Both the position numbers and the translations under genes were made by a program. Source: Haladaptatus halobius (lineage in GTDB: Archaea; Halobacteriota; Halobacteria; Halobacteriales; Haladaptataceae). Taken from it: 64,000 bases of DNA. The first letter of the stretch is position 1. Every line of letters begins with the position of its first letter. The notes beneath the pieces were generated by a model, which saw only the letters and a list, made by a program, of their open reading frames with translations, was not told where the DNA came from and did not search any database. Where the stretch lies: NCBI RefSeq assembly GCF_020618475.1, contig NZ_CP085335.1:2790001-2854000 (forward strand), in the 5' to 3' direction. Below, piece after piece: positions 20,196 through 29,627 of this stretch.

Positions 20196-20984
20196 TCATG
20201 CTCTGTCTGAATCACGCTCGACCGGCTCCGCCTCCGCACGGAACTGGTTATACCGATCCGCCACCCAGTCGAACAGTTCCTCGTCGGTGCTGTCGAGACA
20301 CGCTTGTAGTTGTCCGTTGTCGGTGTGGCTACCGACGAAGACCCGATCGTCGAACAGGGCGAGGCCGAACGTGAGGTCGTCCGGATACACGTAGAGGGAA
20401 AAGTGATCGACTTCGAATGCTTCAGCGATATCGTTCGGGTATGCCGCTTGAGCCACGCTTAAGACGGTTTCGTCGATGATGAGTTCTATCTCGGTTCCTG
20501 ATTCGACGAACGACCGGCCCGCTTCGTTGAACTCGGGGCTTACTATCGGTGAGATGCCGTAAAATCGCTTGCTCGATAGCTCGGCGATCTCGGTCGTGTA
20601 GTACCTTAGCGGTGCGTGCGGGTTCTCCGGCGTCGCAGTCACGACTGTTCCGGAGTCGAACCCGGCGAGCGGAATATCGAGACCGAGATCGCCGAGGTGC
20701 TGAAAGAACATCTTGTGAGCGTTCACGGTGGAAATCGTTTCGAGGAGTGAATCGAACTGGTCGAGGATTCGTTTGCCCACTACGGTGAGTTCGTAGCTGC
20801 CATCAACCGACCGCACCCACCCGTACTGCTGTACCGTCTCTAGGTTCCGGTGGACGGTCGCTCGCGAACACGTACAGCGAGCCGTGAGCGTACTCGGGTC
20901 TAGCGATTGGTCGCGTAGTTTTCTGAGGAGGCAGAGACGGGTTGGTGAGCTAGCGAGAAAGTCAACCTGTTCTCTGGAATCCAT
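20196..20984 (-). CDS. Winged-helix regulator with FilR1-type C-terminal domain
   Basis: The 262-residue protein has an N-terminal winged HTH (DPSTLTARCTCSRATVHRNLETVQQYGWV, about 29-57). The C-terminal domain of about 120 residues matches the FilR1/DUF1724 domain of archaeal regulators (FYGISPIVSPEF, GTEIELIIDETVL, LTFGLALFDDRVFVGSHTD). This combination is common in haloarchaea and usually acts on a few nearby genes. The ligand is unknown. It is isolated on its strand. Confidence 0.8.
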   Translation of the reverse strand: MDSREQVDFLASSPTRLCLLRKLRDQSLDPSTLTARCTCSRATVHRNLETVQQYGWVRSVDGSYELTVVGKRILDQFDSLLETISTVNAHKMFFQHLGDLGLDIPLAGFDSGTVVTATPENPHAPLRYYTTEIAELSSKRFYGISPIVSPEFNEAGRSFVESGTEIELIIDETVLSVAQAAYPNDIAEAFEVDHFSLYVYPDDLTFGLALFDDRVFVGSHTDNGQLQACLDSTDEELFDWVADRYNQFRAEAEPVERDSDRA

Positions 20985-21103
20985 CGTCGGTCACTCGGAT
21001 GCATCACTAATTAACGCTGTTGATAAAACTCTCTTCCGCGACCGTCCACCGCTTGCCGACCCTACGGACTCCTACTAGCGCCGACTTCGGACGTGATGGT
21101 GAC

Positions 21104-23158
21104 CTACTCGTCCTCGCCGTGGAGTTCGAGGTCAGCCACGATGCGGAACGGGTGTTTTTCCTTCCGGATTCCGTCCACCATCTTGAACGCCTCGTCCGGC
21201 GCGAGGAAGTGGGTGGTGATGACGCGCCCGAGGCGGGTCGGCGAGAAGCCGTCGATGAACTCGTATTCGAGCAGTTTGCCGAGGGCGTGTTTCGTCGGCA
21301 CGTCGCCGATCATCCGGTCGTTCAGGCGCTTGGCGGCCTTCCCGCTGACCGTGATGTTCGCGAGCGTCTCCTCGACGGCGGCGCTTTCGTCGTAGAGCGT
21401 GCGAACGTCCTCCATCTCGCCTTTCAGGAGTTTGAACGCCACCTCGTCTTCCGACATCTCCATGCTGTTGTGGTAGCTCCCGTCGGGTTCCACGAGGACG
21501 TACACCTTCCCGCGGTCGTGGTAGTCGGGCCGCCCGGCGCGTCCGAGCATCTGGTGGAACTCCTGTACCGAGAGCCACTCGATGCCCATCGCCAGCGAAT
21601 CGAAGACAACCTGCGAGGCCGGGAAATCGACGCCTGCGGCGAGGGCGGCGGTCGTGACGACCGCCGCGAGTTCCTGTTCGGCGAACATGCGTTCGACCTG
21701 CTTGCGCCGCCCGTAGTCCAGTCCGGCGTGGTAGGGCGCGGAGTTGTACTCCAACTTTCTGGATATCTCGTGACAGCGCCGCCGCGAGTTGGTGAAGACG
21801 ATTGTCTGGCCGCGATACCCCTTCGAGGATTCGCGGTCGAACTCGCGCTTGACGAGTTTGTTCTCGATGTTCGGCTTCTCGCGCCCGCTGGCGAAGGTGA
21901 CGTGGCGTTCCAGCGCGACCGGGCGTTCCTCGAACTCTACGAGGTTCGCTTCGAGCGCCCTCGCCAGATCGCGGGGGTTGCCGACCGTCGCCGAGAGATA
22001 CACCCACTGCGCGCCGCCGTACCCCTCGCGTCGCTTCGCGCGCTCCTCGCAGTAGTATTTGAGCCGCGAGATGAGGCCGTCGAGTCGGTGGCCGCGCTCC
22101 TGTTCCTGTAGGGTGTGCACCTCGTCGATGACGACGGTGCCGATGTCGCCTAAGTCGCGGCCGGTTCGAAGCGCGTGGTCGATCCCCTCGTAGGTGCCGA
22201 CGATAACGTCCGCGTTCGGGTCGAACCGATTGCCGTCGTCGCGCACCCTGCTTGCGCCCACCCGGATAGTGACGTTCACCAGGTCGCCGTACTCCTCTTT
22301 GAAATCCTCGTGTTTCTGGTTCGCCAGCGCGACGAGGGGGACGAGAAAAAGCAGTTTCCCCTGCCCGTTCAGCACGCGGTCGATGCCCGTCATCTCGCCG
22401 ACGAGGGTCTTCCCGGTCGCCGTCGCGCTCACGATGAGTTGGTCGTCGCCGTCGAGCAGTCCGTTCTGCACCGCGAGGCTCTGAACGGGAAGCAGTTCGT
22501 CGAACCGCGGTTCCAGCAAGTTCTGGATGCCGGGGTGCAGGTCGAGCGAATCGACCGGCACCGTCTCCACGTCCTCGACGTTCGCGCTGATCTCGTCGAA
22601 CTTCGTCAGGTCGGGGTCGAGGCGTCCTTTGAGCAGGTTCGTGATTCGCTCCAAGTCCTGGACTTCCAGCAGGAGGTCTTCGAGTCGGTCTTGCGCAGCC
22701 CCGGTCAGGTCGCCCCGGAACGAGAGTTCGCGCTCCAACTCCTGGGTCGCGCAGTCGGGGCAGATGTACTCCTCTCCCGCGTCGATGGCCGTCTCGCCGT
22801 TGATGGGCGAGTAGCGTCCGCTGTTGGCGCAGTACCGGCAGGTGCGAACCGCCTTCGCGTCGAGTTGGTAGCCCGCGAGCATCTCCTTCAGTTCCTCCCG
22901 CCCTTCGGGCGAGGTCTGCTGCGAGATGCGGATGCGGTTCGCTCCTCGCGCCAGTTCGACGAACTCGTCGGGGCTGCGCGGTTTCTCGCTCGACCCTTCT
23001 TTCTGGAGAAACCGTCCGGGTCGAGGCCCGGCGCTCGTCTCCTTGAGTTCGAGGATGGCGCGGAACTGTCGCTGACCGTTCCGTCGCGCGACGATCAGAT
23101 AGCCGCGATCCGTCTCGTGGCAGAAGAGCGTCTCCACCTGCTGGGCCTGCTTCGACAC
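21104..23158 (-). CDS. Ski2-like DEAD/DEAH-box helicase
   Basis: The 684-residue protein has an N-terminal region with a zinc-binding set (CRYC and CPDC at about 106-137). The superfamily 2 helicase core follows: a Q-like motif, motif I SATATGKT, motif II DEVH (VVIDEVHTL), motif III SAT (YLSATVGNP), motif VI QMLGRAGRPDYHDRG. Motif VI and the overall layout are those of Ski2/Hel308 relatives. The haloarchaeal protein is not Hel308 itself, since it lacks the long ratchet domain. The substrate (RNA or DNA) is uncertain. Confidence 0.85.
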   Translation of the reverse strand: MSKQAQQVETLFCHETDRGYLIVARRNGQRQFRAILELKETSAGPRPGRFLQKEGSSEKPRSPDEFVELARGANRIRISQQTSPEGREELKEMLAGYQLDAKAVRTCRYCANSGRYSPINGETAIDAGEEYICPDCATQELERELSFRGDLTGAAQDRLEDLLLEVQDLERITNLLKGRLDPDLTKFDEISANVEDVETVPVDSLDLHPGIQNLLEPRFDELLPVQSLAVQNGLLDGDDQLIVSATATGKTLVGEMTGIDRVLNGQGKLLFLVPLVALANQKHEDFKEEYGDLVNVTIRVGASRVRDDGNRFDPNADVIVGTYEGIDHALRTGRDLGDIGTVVIDEVHTLQEQERGHRLDGLISRLKYYCEERAKRREGYGGAQWVYLSATVGNPRDLARALEANLVEFEERPVALERHVTFASGREKPNIENKLVKREFDRESSKGYRGQTIVFTNSRRRCHEISRKLEYNSAPYHAGLDYGRRKQVERMFAEQELAAVVTTAALAAGVDFPASQVVFDSLAMGIEWLSVQEFHQMLGRAGRPDYHDRGKVYVLVEPDGSYHNSMEMSEDEVAFKLLKGEMEDVRTLYDESAAVEETLANITVSGKAAKRLNDRMIGDVPTKHALGKLLEYEFIDGFSPTRLGRVITTHFLAPDEAFKMVDGIRKEKHPFRIVADLELHGEDE

Positions 23159-23412
23159 GGTGCGTGCTACACGGCGGAGCTATTTCAGGGATTCGAACCG
23201 GACGAGATTCGAGCGTTCGTTCCATCCCGCCGCAGAGCCGCGGTAGGCACCGCCAACGCGCCTCGAAATCCGTCGTTGAATCGCGGTAATCTCTCGATAA
23301 CAGCCGCGGAAAATCGGTATTCTACCACTACCGTCCCGCAACCGGCTCATAACAAAGCCGGCTCGCTCGGAAGGCGCAGACAGCGCGCGGTAGCGTCCGA
23401 CAGGTGGCTCTC

Positions 23413-23589
23413 ATGGAAGGCACGCACGAAGAAGAACTCCCACAGCGGTTCGACGACCGAATCATCCTCGAAATCGAAGACGGAGCAGACCGCGACCGAC
23501 CGCTCGTTCGGATGCGCGATTCGAGCGACGACGGAGCGTGGGTCGCGTCGTCCATCGACGCCGTCGTCTCGCTCTCCGAGTACCGCTAA
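23413..23589 (+). CDS. Small acidic haloarchaeal protein (DUF7331-like)
   Basis: The ATG at 23413 gives 58 residues with RDRPLVRMRDSSDDGAWVAS and a C-terminal DAVVSLSEYR. The layout resembles a family of short haloarchaeal proteins ending in a GAW(I/V)xS segment, recalled as DUF7331. It overlaps the convergent cupin gene by four bases. The function is unknown. Confidence 0.5.
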   Translation: MEGTHEEELPQRFDDRIILEIEDGADRDRPLVRMRDSSDDGAWVASSIDAVVSLSEYR

Positions 23590-23954
23590 ACGAGCCGAAT
23601 CTCGTCGTCCCCGTTCGGTACAGCGCAGAGAAACGCACCCGGAACGTCGCTCTCATTTCGATACCAGTGAACGACCCCGGCGGGAACGAGGAGCGAGTCG
23701 CCCGCCTCGACTTCGTACTCCTCGCCGTCGATTCCGACCACGTACTCGCCCTCTAGCACGTACTGTTCGTGCTCAACTTCGTTCGTGTGCTCCGGAACTT
23801 CTGCCCCGGGTTCGAGTGTGAACCGACGGATGGCGAAGTTCGGCGCATCCTGTTCGTCGCCGATGAGGACGCCTTTTTCCATCCCCTCGGCGGCTCCGAC
23901 CGCTTCGTATTCGATGTCGTCCGCCCTGCGTACGACTGGGTCTGGGTCAGTCAT
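23586..23954 (-). CDS. Cupin-domain protein
   Basis: The 122-residue protein is a single cupin barrel. Motif 1 is seen as PEHTNEVEHEQYVLEGE with metal-binding His and Glu residues. Motif 2 is DSLLVPAGVVHWYRNES. The substrate cannot be told. It starts 24 bases after the stop of the TnpB-like gene on the same strand, so the two could be cotranscribed. Confidence 0.85.
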   Translation of the reverse strand: MTDPDPVVRRADDIEYEAVGAAEGMEKGVLIGDEQDAPNFAIRRFTLEPGAEVPEHTNEVEHEQYVLEGEYVVGIDGEEYEVEAGDSLLVPAGVVHWYRNESDVPGAFLCAVPNGDDEIRLV

Positions 23955-23978
23955 ACCCGGCGCTTCGAGGAGGGGGGG

Positions 23979-25190
23979 CTAAGTTTTTTGCACTTCTTCG
24001 AGCTCCGCGTTCGGCACGAACTCCCCGTCCGGGGTCACCCGTCCCGATTTGAGCGCACAGTATCTCGCGCCGACGCCCCGCGAGGAGAGCGGCCCGCGCC
24101 GAATACACCGAAACCCGACGTTCTTCGCCGCGTTGTAGTCGTCGTTGGCCTCGTTGCCGCATTTCAGACACTCGAAGTGGTTGTTCTCCACATCCCGGTT
24201 CTGCGGATGCGTGAACCCGCAGGCGGTACAGCGTTGACTCGTATACTCGGGGTTCACTTGGACGACGGTGATTCCCCGTTCCGCGGCCCGGTACGCCACG
24301 AACTCGAAGAGGCGCTCGAACGCCCACGCGTGGAACCTCCCGCCCGCCGGAAGCGTCTCGCTGATGGCTTCGAGTTCGCCGAACGCGACGACGGAACAGC
24401 CGTGCAGTTCCGCCTCCCCGACGATGCCGCCCGCGACCTCGTGGAGCGCGTCGCGGGCGAAGTTATCGGCGCGGTCGCCCGCCCGCCGGAGCGTTCTACG
24501 CGCGTTCCGCGTCCCCGTCTCGCGCAGGTCAGCGCGCAACTCCTCGAACTCGCGGCGGCGGTGCGCCAGTTCGCCGCCCGCGAAGAATTGCGCCGTGCTC
24601 GTCACAGCCAGATTCTCGACGCCGAGCGCGACGCCGAGGACGGTGGCGTCGTCGTCGGGCGGTTCGATTTCGGGCTGAGGCTTGCGAAATCCGAGGTGCA
24701 GGTCGAACTCGCCGTCGCGGTACCGGAGGACGCTCTTCGCCGGTTCCCACTCGTCGTCGAGATACCGCGACTGATAGCCGCCGGCCGGAAAATCGAGGTC
24801 GCAGTGAACGCGCTCCCCGGTCGTTGTCAGGCTGACGCTTCGGTCGTCGAACAGCGTCATCGTCCGCGTGTCGTAGACGACGCTCGGGCTGGTGAACTCC
24901 GGTTTCGCGGCGTCGTCGCCGTCGCGGTCGAGGGAGCGTTTTATCGCTTCGGCGGCGCGATGGGTGGCGAGGACGGCGTGCTGGCTCCCGAGATCGGTGC
25001 GCTCGCGTAGTTCGTCGTAGGCGAGTTGCTGCACCTCGTTGCGCGTGTGGCAGACGCCCCACGCGGCGTTTACCGCGAGCTGACACCCCCGCTTCCACTC
25101 GCGCACCATCGCCAGCAGGCGCTCGCGGTCGTCCTCCGCGACCGCGAGCCCAGTTACCGCCGTCCGCTTGAGATAGTCGGAACCACTCAC
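23979..25190 (-). CDS. Nuclease-dead TnpB-like protein (possible domesticated, TldR-like)
   Basis: The 403-residue frame is complete and aligns with the other two TnpBs in this window. The RuvC-I motif, normally LGVDLG, reads LGVALG (Ala188, codon GCG). The RuvC-II motif, normally VFEGL, reads AFGEL (Gly271, Glu272), so the acidic residue is gone or shifted by one. RuvC-III NDDYNAAKN (Asp351) and the zinc finger (Cys321, 324, 341, 344) are kept. An uninterrupted frame with a damaged active site suggests RNA-guided binding without cleavage, as known for TldR proteins. No transposon ends are visible. It could instead be a recently inactivated copy. Confidence 0.8.
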   Translation of the reverse strand: MSGSDYLKRTAVTGLAVAEDDRERLLAMVREWKRGCQLAVNAAWGVCHTRNEVQQLAYDELRERTDLGSQHAVLATHRAAEAIKRSLDRDGDDAAKPEFTSPSVVYDTRTMTLFDDRSVSLTTTGERVHCDLDFPAGGYQSRYLDDEWEPAKSVLRYRDGEFDLHLGFRKPQPEIEPPDDDATVLGVALGVENLAVTSTAQFFAGGELAHRRREFEELRADLRETGTRNARRTLRRAGDRADNFARDALHEVAGGIVGEAELHGCSVVAFGELEAISETLPAGGRFHAWAFERLFEFVAYRAAERGITVVQVNPEYTSQRCTACGFTHPQNRDVENNHFECLKCGNEANDDYNAAKNVGFRCIRRGPLSSRGVGARYCALKSGRVTPDGEFVPNAELEEVQKT

Positions 25191-25330
25191 GCTATTTTCT
25201 CCCCGGAGCGCCCCCTTGAATACTTCGGGTCGCTGCGAGGCGGAGTGATTCCGACCGAGGACGGTCGGTGCACCCTTGGGACGCCGCGATCGCGAGGAAG
25301 TTTAAGGCTCTTCCGCTGCTAGATACTCCT

Positions 25331-26497
25331 ATGCGAAGCTTCAGAATCGGGAGCGCGTTCGGCATCCCGATCAAACTCGACCTCACGTTCCTCCTCATCC
25401 TTCCGGTGTTCGCGTGGCTCATCGGAACGCAGGTCGGCCAGTGGGTCGAAATAATGAATCAGCTTTGGAACCTCGGTCTGACCGCCGAACCGCTCTCGAC
25501 GGGGTCGATGCCGTTGCTCCTCGGCGCCATCGCCGCGGTCGGTCTCTTCGTCGGCGTCGTGCTCCACGAACTCGGCCACTCGGTCGTCGCCATGCGGTTC
25601 GGGTTTCCGATCGATTCCATCACCCTGTGGATCTTCGGCGGCGTCGCTCGACTCACCGACCAACCGGAGAACTGGCTCGAAGAACTGCTCATCGCCATCG
25701 CCGGCCCCGTCGTCAGCATCATCCTCGGCGTCGGCTCCTACCTCGCGCTGTTCGCCATCCCCGTCGAGCAGGAGGCTATCAGATTCGTCGTCGGCTACCT
25801 CGCGCTGATGAACCTCGTGCTCGCCGCGTTCAACCTCTTGCCTGGCTTCCCGATGGACGGGGGGCGCGTCCTGCGCGCGCTCCTCGCGCGCACTCGTCCG
25901 TTCGCGCAGGCGACCCAGATCGCCGCCGAGGTCGGCAAACTGTTCGCCATCCTGCTCGGACTGTTCGGCCTGCTCGGCGGCAACATCATCCTCATCGGTA
26001 TCGCCTTCTTCATCTACATCGGCGCGTCCAGCGAGGCCCAACAGACGGTCCTCTCGGCGGCGTTCCGGAACGTCCGCGTCCGCGACGTTATGACGCCCGC
26101 GGAAGACCTCCAAACCGTCTCGCCGGACACCTCCATCGCCGACCTGTTGGACAAGATGTTCCGCCAGCGCCACACCGGTTACCCAGTGGTGCACGACGGC
26201 GAACTCGTCGGGATGATAACGCTGGACGACGCGCGGAGCGTCCGAGAGGTCGAACGCGACGCCTACACCGTCGAAGAGGTGATGTCGACCGACGTGAAGA
26301 CGATCTCCGCCGACAGCGACGCCATCGACGCGCTCGAATCCATCCAACAACACAGTATCGGTCGCCTGCCCGTCATCGACGCGAACGGAGACGTGGCCGG
26401 CATCATCTCCCGCACCGACCTGATGACCGCGTTCGACATCATCAAGAGTAGTGGGCGCTCGGAAGAGGAACTCGCGCCGCGCGAACATCCGTCGTAA
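25331..26497 (+). CDS. Site-2 family intramembrane metalloprotease with CBS pair
   Basis: The ATG at 25331 (MRSFRIGSAFGIPIKLDLTF) gives 388 residues. The zinc motif HELGH lies in VVLHELGHSVVAMRFG at about residue 80. A second motif, NLLPGFPMDGGRVLRA, supplies the third metal ligand. About six membrane helices precede two C-terminal CBS domains (VMTPAEDLQTV and EVMSTDVKTI), which usually sense adenine nucleotides. The substrate is unknown. The promoter region is shared with the TnpB-like gene, which diverges. Confidence 0.93.
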   Translation: MRSFRIGSAFGIPIKLDLTFLLILPVFAWLIGTQVGQWVEIMNQLWNLGLTAEPLSTGSMPLLLGAIAAVGLFVGVVLHELGHSVVAMRFGFPIDSITLWIFGGVARLTDQPENWLEELLIAIAGPVVSIILGVGSYLALFAIPVEQEAIRFVVGYLALMNLVLAAFNLLPGFPMDGGRVLRALLARTRPFAQATQIAAEVGKLFAILLGLFGLLGGNIILIGIAFFIYIGASSEAQQTVLSAAFRNVRVRDVMTPAEDLQTVSPDTSIADLLDKMFRQRHTGYPVVHDGELVGMITLDDARSVREVERDAYTVEEVMSTDVKTISADSDAIDALESIQQHSIGRLPVIDANGDVAGIISRTDLMTAFDIIKSSGRSEEELAPREHPS

Positions 26498-26531
26498 CCG
26501 CCGCTCGTCACGACGTGACCTTCGCTCGTCG

Positions 26532-28148
26532 CTACTCGCGGAGCGACACCAACCCGTTCGGGCTCACGAGCCGCGGATTGAGCTGTGAGACGGGATGCGG
26601 GCGGAAACCGGACACCCGATTCTTCACGCCGAAGCTATTGTGCAGGGTGTACGCCGGGATGTGAACGCGCTGTTCGAGGACTGTTTCGATGCTCTTTTCG
26701 TACAGTCGCCTGCGCTTATCGCGGTTCGTCGTCTGTCGCGCGTTCTCGATGTCCTCCATCAAACGCTCGTCGCGGTAGTAGGTGCCGTTCGTCAGCCCCT
26801 CGTTGTTGCTATGGAACAGCGGGTAGAGGAACGTGTCCGGGTCGGGATAGCCGGCCCACGACCCGACGAACATCGCGTAGTTCCCTTGGTCGCCGTTGGT
26901 GACGAGTTCGCGGAACTTCGGCCACGGGTACTTCTGCGTCCGGGCCTTGCGAAAGCCCATCTTCTTCAGGCCGTGGACGATGGTCTCGGCTATCTTCTCG
27001 CGCATCTTGTCGCCCGAACTCTTGGTGCCCGGCACTGCGATCTTCGGGCTCCATGACTTCAGCCCCGCCTCCTCCTTTATCAGCTTCTTCGCCTCGTGGT
27101 GGCTCTTCTTCTTGGGAATCTTCCTCCACTCCTCGATGGGCATGTTCCACGCTTCGGCGACCCGTCGCGGAAGTGGACTGTACTGTCGTCGCCCCGCCGG
27201 TTCAACCACGTGTTTCACCAACTCGTCCATCGAGACGAGCGCATCGATTCCCTCCCGAACCTTCGGCTTCGCGGTCGGCGTGCCGCTGCTGCAGTTGAAG
27301 CCGACGAAGTGGTAGTGGTAGCTCTCGCTGGAGACGACCTTCGAGTCCAGAAAGCCCTTCGTTGGCCCCCACAGCTTCGGATCGATTCGCTCGACGATGT
27401 CGTTCTGCCCCGTCTTCAGGCTCATCGTCCGCGCCAGTCCGGCGTGGTTCGGAACGAACTTCGCTCGCGGAATCGCCTCGCTCCGCGAGCGCCAGTGGTC
27501 GTTCCACGACGATAACGCGGCGTACTTCCCGGGTTTGAATCGGTCGAGTCGGTACGGCCCCGACCCGATCGTCGTCTTCGTCCCGAACGCGTTCGGGTTC
27601 CTCTCGCGCACCGACTTCGGCACGACCGGTCGCGTCAGTACGTGTTCGAACCCCGGATAGGGGTGTTTTAGCACGAACTCCACCTTCTTCTTCGAGGGCG
27701 TCTTCACCGACTCTATCGTGTCCACGTGCCACTTCGTCGGCGGCGGCGTCTCCTCCTGATTCGGTTTCTCGAAGCTGTATCTCACGTCCTCGGCGGTGAC
27801 CGGATTCCCGTTCTGGAAGCGCGCTTCGTCCCGAAGTTCGACGGCGTATCGCTTCCTGCCGTCGCTCTGTTTCGGTTTCCCCATCGCCAGCACCGGGACC
27901 AGGTTCATCCTGCGGTCGTAGGTGAACAGCCCCTCGAAGATGAGCGACTGCACCTGCCCCGACCACGGGTCGTCCACCGCGATGGGGTCGAGCGAGACGG
28001 GCGTGAGCACCTGCGCGTAGCGTAGTCGTTCGCCGTCGCCGGAACCGCCGGCGATGCCCGCACAACCCGCGAGTGCCGCCGACCCGGCGACCGCGCCAAT
28101 TCCTTTCAGTGCGGTGCGACGGTCGAGTTCGCGTGCGTTCTCGTTCAT
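26532..28148 (-). CDS. ABC-type peptide/solute-binding lipoprotein (SBP family 5)
   Basis: The 538-residue protein starts at ATG 28148 (MNENARELDRRTALKG). A Tat signal and lipobox (AALAGCAG) indicate a membrane-anchored extracellular binding protein. Family 5 motifs include AVELRDEARFQNGNPVTAEDVRYSF and GSGPYRLDRFKPG. These proteins bind oligopeptides, nickel or other solutes for ABC import. No ABC permease or ATPase gene is nearby. The start lies two bases after the stop of an APC permease gene, so the two form one transcript. Confidence 0.88.
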   Translation of the reverse strand: MNENARELDRRTALKGIGAVAGSAALAGCAGIAGGSGDGERLRYAQVLTPVSLDPIAVDDPWSGQVQSLIFEGLFTYDRRMNLVPVLAMGKPKQSDGRKRYAVELRDEARFQNGNPVTAEDVRYSFEKPNQEETPPPTKWHVDTIESVKTPSKKKVEFVLKHPYPGFEHVLTRPVVPKSVRERNPNAFGTKTTIGSGPYRLDRFKPGKYAALSSWNDHWRSRSEAIPRAKFVPNHAGLARTMSLKTGQNDIVERIDPKLWGPTKGFLDSKVVSSESYHYHFVGFNCSSGTPTAKPKVREGIDALVSMDELVKHVVEPAGRRQYSPLPRRVAEAWNMPIEEWRKIPKKKSHHEAKKLIKEEAGLKSWSPKIAVPGTKSSGDKMREKIAETIVHGLKKMGFRKARTQKYPWPKFRELVTNGDQGNYAMFVGSWAGYPDPDTFLYPLFHSNNEGLTNGTYYRDERLMEDIENARQTTNRDKRRRLYEKSIETVLEQRVHIPAYTLHNSFGVKNRVSGFRPHPVSQLNPRLVSPNGLVSLRE

Positions 28149-28150
28149 GC

Positions 28151-29491
28151 TTAGTCGGTGTTGATGCCGGGAACCGTCTCCTTGATCGGCTGTCGTTCGA
28201 AGTAGACCAGTTCCACGCCGATGACGACCACGGCGATGAAGAGCACGATGAAGAACGTACTCGGACTGTTCAGGTAGAGGTCGTAGAGCAAGAGGGGGAA
28301 GAAGGCCACGCAGCCCACCATGCCGACGACCGGCAGGGCGACTATCATGTCGTCGATCTCGTCGCGTTTGCGGAACGCGAGATAGCTCATCGCGCCGAAG
28401 ACGGCGATGAACGCGAGCGACGCGAAGGAGGTGATGCTGCGGAGGCTTCCGTACACCGCGAACGCCGCCGAGAGGACACCGAGCACGACGACGAGTTTCG
28501 ACGGGACGCGCTCCCCCTCTCCGGTGTTGAATCGCTCCGGCAGAAGTCCCCTGTCGATGAGGTTTCGGGAGAACTGCGCCCCGCTGAACAGCGTGGCGTT
28601 CACCGCGCTCGCGGTTGAGAACAGCGCCGAGATGCCGATGACGAACGCGCCTATCGCCCCCATGAACGGGAGCGCGGCGTACAACAGCGACACCTCGGGC
28701 GACACCGCGATGACCGACAGTTCGAGTATGCTGACGGTCGTGAACGCGACGAGGACGTACAGGAGGGTCGCTATCGGAATCGAGATATAGATGGCTTTCC
28801 TGATGTTCTCGACCGGGTCTTCGAACTGCGACTGGTCGTACATCAACAACTGCCAGCCCTGAAACGCGACGAATGACATCGCCGCGCCGATGACGGGTCT
28901 GAAACCGAGTTCCGAGAATCCGAGGTTCAGCGTCTGGCCGGTGTAGGCGAACCAGACGCCCCACGCGCCGAAGATGGCGATGATACCGACCTTGAAGAAA
29001 GAGAGCACGTCCTCGACCTTCCCTGTCTCAGTGGCTCCGAGGAGGTTCAGCCCGACGAACGCGCCGATGAGCAGGACGGAGATGATGTTCGGGACGGGAA
29101 CGACCAGTTCGTAGTCCACCACCGGAATCACCGTCGCGTAGTGGAGTCGACCGATAAGTTCCGAGAAGAACGAGGAGAAGGCGTAGGCGTACAACGCCAT
29201 CGAACCGATGTAGCCGAACAGGAGCGTCCACCCCGTCATCCCCGCCGCGGTCGAGTGGTCGACGATCTCTTCGATGTAGGTCGGCGCACCCCCCTTGTTC
29301 TCCGTCAGTTTGTTCAACTGGACGTAACTGTAGCCGGCGCACATTGCCACGAACCCCGCGACGCTGAACGCCAGCCACGCGACCTTTCCGGAGATGGCGA
29401 CGACGATACCGAACGCGGAGTAGATGCCGCCGCCGATCATCCCTCCGAGAGCCATCGCTATCGCTTCCTTCAAACCGAGCTGCTCGCCCAT
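28151..29491 (-). CDS. APC-family amino acid/amine permease
   Basis: The ATG at 29491 (MGEQLGLKEAIAMALGGMIGGG) gives 446 residues with about 12 membrane helices. Helix 1 carries the unwound GGMIGGGIY substrate-binding signature of APC transporters. FQGWQLLMYDQSQFEDPVENIRKA in the middle is also family-typical. The substrate is probably an amino acid or amine; this is inferred. The downstream solute-binding lipoprotein is an unusual partner for a secondary transporter. Confidence 0.9.
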   Translation of the reverse strand: MGEQLGLKEAIAMALGGMIGGGIYSAFGIVVAISGKVAWLAFSVAGFVAMCAGYSYVQLNKLTENKGGAPTYIEEIVDHSTAAGMTGWTLLFGYIGSMALYAYAFSSFFSELIGRLHYATVIPVVDYELVVPVPNIISVLLIGAFVGLNLLGATETGKVEDVLSFFKVGIIAIFGAWGVWFAYTGQTLNLGFSELGFRPVIGAAMSFVAFQGWQLLMYDQSQFEDPVENIRKAIYISIPIATLLYVLVAFTTVSILELSVIAVSPEVSLLYAALPFMGAIGAFVIGISALFSTASAVNATLFSGAQFSRNLIDRGLLPERFNTGEGERVPSKLVVVLGVLSAAFAVYGSLRSITSFASLAFIAVFGAMSYLAFRKRDEIDDMIVALPVVGMVGCVAFFPLLLYDLYLNSPSTFFIVLFIAVVVIGVELVYFERQPIKETVPGINTD

Positions 29492-29627
29492 AGTCGTATC
29501 GAGGGTACGAAGGCCCGCATATCTAACGGCTGAATACACAACCGTATTTAAACCGATTTAAGTCAGAGGGCGTTCTTCGGTCGCGTTCTTGGTCAGCTTT
29601 TTGCCCGCTCCCGTCCTCTATCGACTC

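Noticed and set aside
21020..23821. Long plus-strand frames opposite the helicase
   Set aside because: Their translations match no family and mirror the codon pattern of the helicase on the other strand.
26532..28964. An 810-residue reading of the solute-binding protein
   Set aside because: The first 270 residues overlap the APC permease out of frame; the Tat signal marks the true start at 28148.
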